A DNA stretch of 13,454 nucleotides from Bacteroidales bacterium (GTDB lineage Bacteria; Bacteroidota; Bacteroidia; Bacteroidales; P3): NCBI GenBank assembly GCA_016281475.1, contig JAEEIS010000110.1, positions 1 to 13,454 of the forward strand, in the 5' to 3' direction. Both the position numbers and the translations under genes were made by a program. The number at the start of each line of letters is the position of its first letter. Within the stretch, counting starts at the first letter, position 1. A model generated the notes under the pieces. The model was not told the origin of the DNA. It ran no database searches and saw nothing but the letters and a program-made list of their open reading frames with translations. Below, piece after piece: positions 12,276-13,454 of the stretch.

Positions 12276-13034
12276 CTAATGACGAGGACTGAGGTGGATA
12301 TTGTCGCCAGTGAGAGTGGCGGTGACTCCGAATACGGTGGAGATGTTCTGCGGGGTGAGGCCTTCGCGGGTGGGACCCTGATAGAGTATGCCGCCTTGGT
12401 GGAGTAGCAGCAGGCGGTCGCAGTATTGCCACGCCATGTTGAGGTCGTGGATGACGAGGAGGATGGTCTTGTGCTGCTCGCGGTTGATGCGACGCAGAAG
12501 TTCGAGTATCTCGAACTGGTGGGCGATGTCGAGGTTGGAGACTGGTTCGTCGAGGAGCAGGATGGGGGTCTGCTGCGCCAACGCACGGGCTATCATGACT
12601 CGCTGCAGCTCGCCGCCGCTCATCTCGTTGGGTTTGGCAAAGCGGAGGTGCCAGGTGTTAGTCTCACGTAGGCACTGCTCGACTATCTTCCAGTCGGCTT
12701 CGGACTCGTTTTGCAGGCGGTGCTGGTAGGGATTGCGTCCCATGAGAACAGTCTCGAAGGCAGAAAATTCGAAGTCGGTGTGCGGGTGCTGGCGGACGAA
12801 AGCCATGCGCTGCGCCAATTGGCGGGCTGTATGATGGAGTACGTTCTTGCCATCCAGACATACCTCTCCCTCTTGTGGCGTGAGCAGTCCACCAATGAGA
12901 CGCAGGAGGGTGGTCTTGCCGCAACCGTTGGCACCCATAATGGCGTAGAAGTCGCCATCCCCAAAACGAGTGTCGACTCCTTCCAACACCTTTTTCTTTC
13001 CAAAGGCATAAGAAATATTTTGTAATGCAATCAA
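12276..13034 (-). CDS. ABC transporter ATP-binding protein, FecE/BtuD-like (iron-chelate type)
   Basis: A 252-residue ATPase subunit of the iron-siderophore/haem/B12 importer class. Walker A is GANGCGKT (34-41), the Q-loop is VRQHPH (Gln82), the signature MSGGELQR (138-145), Walker B ILLLDEP (158-164) and the switch His is 196 (VIHDLNMAWQYCDR). All are intact. It would energise a FecCD-type permease at the inner membrane, but no permease or binding protein is adjacent in the window. The start codon is TTG at 13034. There is no in-frame ATG nearby, and the N-terminus LIALQNISYAFGKKKVLEG is complete for the family, so TTG is well supported. The next gene starts 2 nt after the stop. Confidence 0.9.
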   Translation of the reverse strand: MIALQNISYAFGKKKVLEGVDTRFGDGDFYAIMGANGCGKTTLLRLIGGLLTPQEGEVCLDGKNVLHHTARQLAQRMAFVRQHPHTDFEFSAFETVLMGRNPYQHRLQNESEADWKIVEQCLRETNTWHLRFAKPNEMSGGELQRVMIARALAQQTPILLLDEPVSNLDIAHQFEILELLRRINREQHKTILLVIHDLNMAWQYCDRLLLLHQGGILYQGPTREGLTPQNISTVFGVTATLTGDNIHLSPRH

Positions 13035-13053
13035 TGTCGTGTTCTTTTTGGGG

Positions 13054-13066
13054 TCGCCTGCGGCGA
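13054..13066. repeat. Mini-hairpin in the leader of the ABC ATPase gene
   Basis: tcgcc-tgc-ggcga has the same 5-6 bp stem and 3-nt loop design as the hairpins at 1692-1951 and the ccgc-ttc-gcgg hairpins in rlmN. It lies 19 nt upstream of the TTG start. It could be a repeat remnant or a translation-control hairpin. The rest of 13035-13139 is AT-rich with no recognised promoter. Confidence 0.4.
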
Positions 13067-13139
13067 GAAATTAAACAAAATCGAAAAAAATTATTTGATA
13101 ATCATCATCTTATTTCATCTACACTGTATTCAAATGCAT

Positions 13140-13454
13140 TCATATGAGTTTTATCCTTTCTATCTCACCACTAGCACTGTCTCTCTGATACCACTCTGAA
13201 TAGAGGCTCTCAGCTCCGAAATTAATTATCATCCCGTATGGCATGTGTGTCAGGTTTAAATAATTCCATAATTGCCTGCGATGTGCCTTATCCACATACG
13301 CTATAGCCTTTAGTTCCACTATTATCTCACCGTCAATGACCAAATCCATCCTATATGTCTGGTCAAGTTTGACTTCATCCCAATATATAGGTAAAAATAC
13401 TTGTCGTTCGACAGAATAGCCCTTTAATTCCAATAGATACTTCAAAGCAGCCTC
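13140..13454 (-). CDS. GxxExxY-family protein (PD-(D/E)XK-like), N-terminus outside window
   Basis: The frame is open to the right edge, so the start lies beyond the window; TTG at 13445 is internal. The visible 104 residues begin EAALKYLLELKGYSVERQV, where the family has a helix followed by a strand. They continue with YRMDLVIDGEIIVELKA, which supplies the D...ExK arrangement of the PD-(D/E)XK nuclease fold, and YGMIINFGAESL near the end. The family is named for a GxxExxY motif that would be in the missing N-terminus. GxxExxY proteins are common in Bacteroidota and have no settled function. The gene is AT-richer than the ABC gene. It is 105 nt from the ATPase start and on the same strand, but with no obvious functional link. 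Confidence 0.85.
   Translation of the reverse strand, partial: EAALKYLLELKGYSVERQVFLPIYWDEVKLDQTYRMDLVIDGEIIVELKAIAYVDKAHRRQLWNYLNLTHMPYGMIINFGAESLYSEWYQRDSASGEIERIKLI

Noticed and set aside
12274..12432. Upstream extension of the exported protein's frame into the ABC ATPase gene
   Set aside because: The added residues are Pro/Arg/His-rich shadow sequence, and the GTG at 12273 is followed directly by a signal peptide.
1..13454. CRISPR array, rRNA or integrase-type mobile element
   Set aside because: No regularly spaced repeats with unique spacers, no rRNA-like stretch, and no integrase or transposase frame were seen; the repeats present are short palindromic elements.

Overview
The window reads as a chromosomal segment of a Bacteroidota bacterium, most likely order Bacteroidales. 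The grounds are a GldH-type lipoprotein, a PSP1/RicT protein next to DNA polymerase III delta', a formimidoylglutamase-like ureohydrolase of the Bacteroidota type, and -7 boxes of the TAnnTTTG form with no clear Shine-Dalgarno sequences. Most genes are GC-rich. The stretch from about 10,230 to 11,400 is visibly AT-rich (one 60-base line counted there has 20 G+C, against 32 in a line of the ABC ATPase gene). I cannot name the genus.

Layout. 1-1601 (+): the 3' end of a C69-family dipeptidase, then 2 nt later a ureohydrolase-fold protein whose metal site looks partly lost. 1602-2363: a long intergenic stretch with a REP/MITE-like array of tiny hairpins, a strong terminator, a 56-codon minus-strand ORF with its own palindromic leader, and a repeat-derived hairpin. 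2364-2957 (-): an ECF sigma factor with a good -7 box and two 13-bp direct repeats exactly 30 bp apart upstream. 10228 down to 3233 (-): a housekeeping cluster, holB - ricT - gldH - bifunctional penicillin-binding protein 1A - rlmN, with short gaps or overlap, probably one transcription unit. 10229-10726: AT-rich, repeat-bearing spacer with one strong hairpin and what may be a decayed coding fragment. 13034 down to 10727 (-): an FecE-like ABC ATPase (TTG start), a coupled exported protein with a TonB C-terminal-like end, and an AT-rich unknown exported protein. 13454-13140 (-): a GxxExxY-family protein running off the right edge.

The most interesting signal is a dispersed palindromic repeat family. 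Two near-identical copies of about 107 bp lie inside the rlmN reading frame. Both are translated in the same frame without stops, adding a repeat-encoded N-terminal extension and an internal insert just before the conserved YVEAVYIPE block. A diverged third copy sits between ricT and gldH. Its edge word also occurs next to the ureohydrolase stop and between gldH and the PBP gene. This recalls the protein-inserted palindromic elements of Rickettsia, but here it is my inference from the sequence alone.

Functionally, the main cluster joins replication-clamp loading (delta'), a PSP1/RicT protein, an envelope lipoprotein, peptidoglycan synthesis and rRNA/tRNA methylation. No complete new defence or biosynthetic system is visible. 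The ABC ATPase / exported protein pair and the small ORF are the least explained genes.
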